Assembly: GCA_023420115.1 (NCBI GenBank)
Contig: JAEZWR010000013.1
Location: 1-15,758 of the forward strand
Length of the DNA: 15,758 nucleotides
Direction of reading: 5' to 3'
Source of the DNA: Bacillota bacterium
GTDB taxonomy: Bacteria > Bacillota > Clostridia > Saccharofermentanales > Fastidiosipilaceae
Shown piece by piece: positions 13,835 to 15,758 of this stretch. Made by a program: the position numbers and the translations under genes. Under the pieces are notes generated by a model, which did not search any database, had not been told where the DNA came from, and saw only the letters and a list, made by a program, of their open reading frames with translations. How positions within the stretch are numbered: position 1 is the stretch's first letter; every line of letters starts with the position of its first letter.

Positions 13835-14958
13835 TGAGTGCTCACGCAATATTGTCTGCCTCAAGTAGTTCACGTTGGATTCACTGTCCACCAAGCGTTA
13901 GGTTTTCTGAAAAATATGCAGATGAATCTAGTCCGTATGCACTTGAAGGCACATCGGCTCATGCCTTAGCAGAATATAAACTAAAAAAACTATTAGGATT
14001 TGATGCAAAAGATCCTACTGATGATTTGGATTTTTATGATGAGGAAATGGATGAGCTAATTGATGGATATGCCTCATATGTAGCAGAAGTTATAAGTATA
14101 TACGAAAGTCCAGCCGTCTTTGTGGAAGAAAGACTTAACCTATCAGAATATGTTAAAGCGTCATTTGGAACAGCTGACTGTGTAGTTGTTGGAGGAGAAG
14201 CCCTTCATGTAATTGATCTTAAGTATGGTCAAGGAGTTTTGGTAGACGCCAAGGAAAATACTCAACTCATGTTATATGGACTAGGTGCTCTGACACTCTT
14301 TGATGGAATTTATGATATTGAGAAAGTAATTCTTCATATCTATCAACCAAGAAGATGCAATATATCAACTTATCAAATCAATAAGACAGAACTATATAAG
14401 TGGGGAGAATCTATACGAGAGATTGCTGAGAAAGCTTATAAAGGAGAGGGAGAATTTTCGTGTGGAGAATGGTGCACCTTCTGCAAAGCAAAGAACAAAT
14501 GCAGGAAAAGAGCGGAAGAAAACCTAAAACTAGCACAAGAAGAATTTACCCTACCACCAGAACTATCTGACGATGAAATTGAAGAGATTCTACCAAGACT
14601 AGACGAACTGGAACAATGGGTCAAAGACATCAAGATCTATGCTTTAGAAAGAGCGATGAAAGGTCATAAGTGGAAGGGCCTAAAACTTGTTGAAGGTAGG
14701 TCAAATAGAAAATACGTAAATGAAGATGAAGTTATCAAAAAAGTAAAAGAACTGGGATTCAATCCCTTTGAAGAAAAGTTACTTGGCATCACAGCCATGA
14801 CTAAGTTACTTGGTAAGAAAGTCTTTGATGAAAATATTACAGATTTATTAGAAAAACCAAAAGGCAAACTTACCTTAGTGAACATTAATGATAAAAGAGA
14901 AGAAGTTGTAATTGAATATGTGAAAGAAGAATTTGGAGGATTTAATAATGCAAAATAA
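13834..14958 (+). CDS. DUF2800 protein: predicted PD-(D/E)XK nuclease with Fe-S cluster (374 aa)
   Basis: The N-terminus MSAHAILSASSSSRWIHCPP is the DUF2800 signature. The nuclease core shows D115 in FGTADCVV and D128-L-K130 in VIDLKYGQG, the D...(D/E)xK arrangement of RecB/Cas4-like enzymes, followed by a QLMLYGLGAL helix. Cysteines at 18, 214, 217 and 223 give one distant N-terminal Cys plus C-x2-C-x5-C, the pattern that holds a 4Fe-4S cluster in AddB/Cas4-type nucleases; C210 is an extra nearby cysteine. The enzyme probably processes DNA ends or recombination intermediates during phage replication. It sits directly before the single-strand binding protein and the polymerase. It overlaps the upstream gene by 1 nt (TAATG) and the downstream gene by 11 nt. 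The family call is firm; the biochemical activity is predicted. Confidence 0.92.
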   Translation: MSAHAILSASSSSRWIHCPPSVRFSEKYADESSPYALEGTSAHALAEYKLKKLLGFDAKDPTDDLDFYDEEMDELIDGYASYVAEVISIYESPAVFVEERLNLSEYVKASFGTADCVVVGGEALHVIDLKYGQGVLVDAKENTQLMLYGLGALTLFDGIYDIEKVILHIYQPRRCNISTYQINKTELYKWGESIREIAEKAYKGEGEFSCGEWCTFCKAKNKCRKRAEENLKLAQEEFTLPPELSDDEIEEILPRLDELEQWVKDIKIYALERAMKGHKWKGLKLVEGRSNRKYVNEDEVIKKVKELGFNPFEEKLLGITAMTKLLGKKVFDENITDLLEKPKGKLTLVNINDKREEVVIEYVKEEFGGFNNAK

Positions 14959-15493
14959 AACAAAAGTAATTACAGGTGAAGTTAGATTAAGCTATGCGAA
15001 TGTTTGGGAACCAAAGTCAATCAATGGTGGTAAAGAAAGATACTCAGTATCTGTCATTATCCCAAAGAGCGATCAAAAGACAATTGAGAAGATTGAAAAA
15101 GCAGTAGATGCTGCTATTGATGAAGGGCTTTCTAAATTTAATGGAAAGAAGCCAAATAAGAAAGCTATCAAACTTCCATTAAGAGATGGTGATACAGAAA
15201 AAGATGATGAGGCTTATGCAGATGCATACTTCTTAAATGCGAACTCTATGACAGCACCTCAAATAGTAGATAGAAATGTAGAACCTATTCTTGATAGAAG
15301 TGAAGTCTACTCAGGGGTTTATGCAAGGGTATCCCTTAACTTCTATGCCTACAATGTAAATGGCAATAAGGGCGTAGCGGTTGGGGTTGGAAATATTCAA
15401 AAGCTAAGAGATGGACAACCTCTAGGAAATAGGTCTAATGCAGCAGATGACTTTGATGCTATGGACGATGATGATGAAGATTTCTTATCATAG
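14948..15493 (+). CDS. DUF2815 single-stranded DNA-binding protein (181 aa)
   Basis: The protein starts MQNKTKVITGEVRLSYANVW and contains KERYSVSVIIPKSD, ANSMTAPQIVD and YSGVYARVSLNFYAYNV, typical of DUF2815, a phage single-strand DNA-binding family with an OB-like beta barrel. It ends in an acidic tail (DAMDDDDEDFLS), as many single-strand binding proteins do to recruit partners. I chose ATG 14948 because GGAGG lies 7 nt upstream; an upstream in-frame TTG at 14933 would place the start ahead of that site. It should coat single-stranded DNA during replication, next to the DUF2800 nuclease and the polymerase. Confidence 0.92.
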   Translation: MQNKTKVITGEVRLSYANVWEPKSINGGKERYSVSVIIPKSDQKTIEKIEKAVDAAIDEGLSKFNGKKPNKKAIKLPLRDGDTEKDDEAYADAYFLNANSMTAPQIVDRNVEPILDRSEVYSGVYARVSLNFYAYNVNGNKGVAVGVGNIQKLRDGQPLGNRSNAADDFDAMDDDDEDFLS

Positions 15494-15502
15494 GTGATAA
15501 AA

Positions 15503-15619
15503 ATGAATATACTAGATATATTTCTTACCATATTTGTTGGAACCTTATTACTACATTTTGTAGTTGAAAATTTAGTAGATTTATATGTTTATATAAAAAA
15601 GAAGTTAAAAGATGATTAG
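15503..15619 (+). CDS. Small membrane protein, unknown function (38 aa)
   Basis: The frame encodes MNILDIFLTIFVGTLLLHFV, a single hydrophobic membrane segment (about residues 4-21), then VENLVDLYVYIKKKLKDD with a basic tail. By the positive-inside rule the tail should face the cytoplasm. A GGTGA about 6 nt upstream is a fair ribosome binding site. The gap to the previous gene is 9 nt, and the end overlaps the polymerase start by 8 nt. Tight packing between two replication genes supports it as a real gene, but I recognise no family. Confidence 0.6.
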   Translation: MNILDIFLTIFVGTLLLHFVVENLVDLYVYIKKKLKDD

Positions 15620-15758
15620 AATCAAAAAAATAAGTATAGACCTTGAGACCTATTCTTCAGTTGATTTAGGCAAAAGTGGTGTATACAAATATGCCGAGAG
15701 TGAGGATTTTGAAATCCTCCTCTTTGCCTATTCTATTAATGATGGAGAAGTTAAGGGC
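15612..15758 (+). CDS. Phage family A DNA polymerase, N-terminal fragment (runs off the right edge)
   Basis: The 49 codons visible begin MIRIKKISIDLETYSSVDLG and continue with GVYKYAESEDFEILLFAYS. The D10-L-E12 motif followed by TYSS is Exo I of the 3'-5' exonuclease domain that begins the PolA-type DNA polymerases of Clostridia phages. The polymerase domain itself lies outside the window. Its place right after DUF2800 and DUF2815 is the usual order of this replication module. The start overlaps the end of the small membrane protein gene. Confidence 0.88.
   Translation, partial: MIRIKKISIDLETYSSVDLGKSGVYKYAESEDFEILLFAYSINDGEVKG

Noticed and set aside
14436..14963. Two open frames on the minus strand opposite DUF2800
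   Set aside because: Serine-rich shadows of a clear DUF2800 coding frame.
1..15758. CRISPR arrays, tRNA or rRNA genes
   Set aside because: I found no regularly spaced repeats, no cloverleaf-like sequence and no rRNA-like stretch.

Overview
The window is AT-rich DNA from a low-GC Gram-positive anaerobe, most likely Clostridia or Tissierellia. Evidence: A/T-rich codon use, AGGAGG-type ribosome binding sites before most genes, and families (tandem large serine recombinases, DUF2800, DUF2815, phage PolA) typical of mobile elements in that group. All of it looks like accessory DNA: a prophage or integrative element carrying a restriction-modification operon. I cannot name the species.

Left block (1-2880, minus strand): an integration module read leftwards. 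In transcription order it holds a small HTH/zinc-ribbon regulator broken by an in-frame TGA, a 48-aa SHOCT-like protein, a complete large serine recombinase, and a second serine recombinase that runs off the left edge and has no normal start codon.

Middle block (2929-12538, plus strand): a six-gene operon with one clear promoter (TTGAGG, 17 bp, TGC-TATAAT) and one clear intrinsic terminator. Order: XRE-type regulator, hsdM (with a long C-terminal extension), hsdS, hsdR, a YgjP-like zinc metallopeptidase, and an ImmA/IrrE-type zinc metallopeptidase with a long unassigned C-terminal half. Gaps are 9 nt or less, or the genes overlap, so they are probably co-transcribed and translationally coupled. 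This is a complete type I restriction-modification system framed by a regulator and two peptidases.

Right block (12540-15758, plus strand): phage early and replication functions. A 346-nt intergenic leader contains repeats, a possible 16-codon leader peptide and two mutually exclusive RNA pairings, one of which hides the ribosome binding site of the next gene. That gene is a sigma-70-like HTH regulator, also cut by an in-frame TGA. Then come two small phage proteins, a DUF2800 nuclease with a predicted Fe-S site, a DUF2815 single-strand DNA-binding protein, a 38-aa membrane protein, and the start of a family A DNA polymerase.

A 35-nt hairpin-forming sequence occurs twice in opposite orientation, at 2845-2879 and 13335-13369. 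The two copies bracket the restriction-modification operon and head the two outward-facing transcripts. My reading (inference) is one mobile element with the defence operon placed between its integration and replication modules. Its control genes show decay: two nonsense codons and one lost start.
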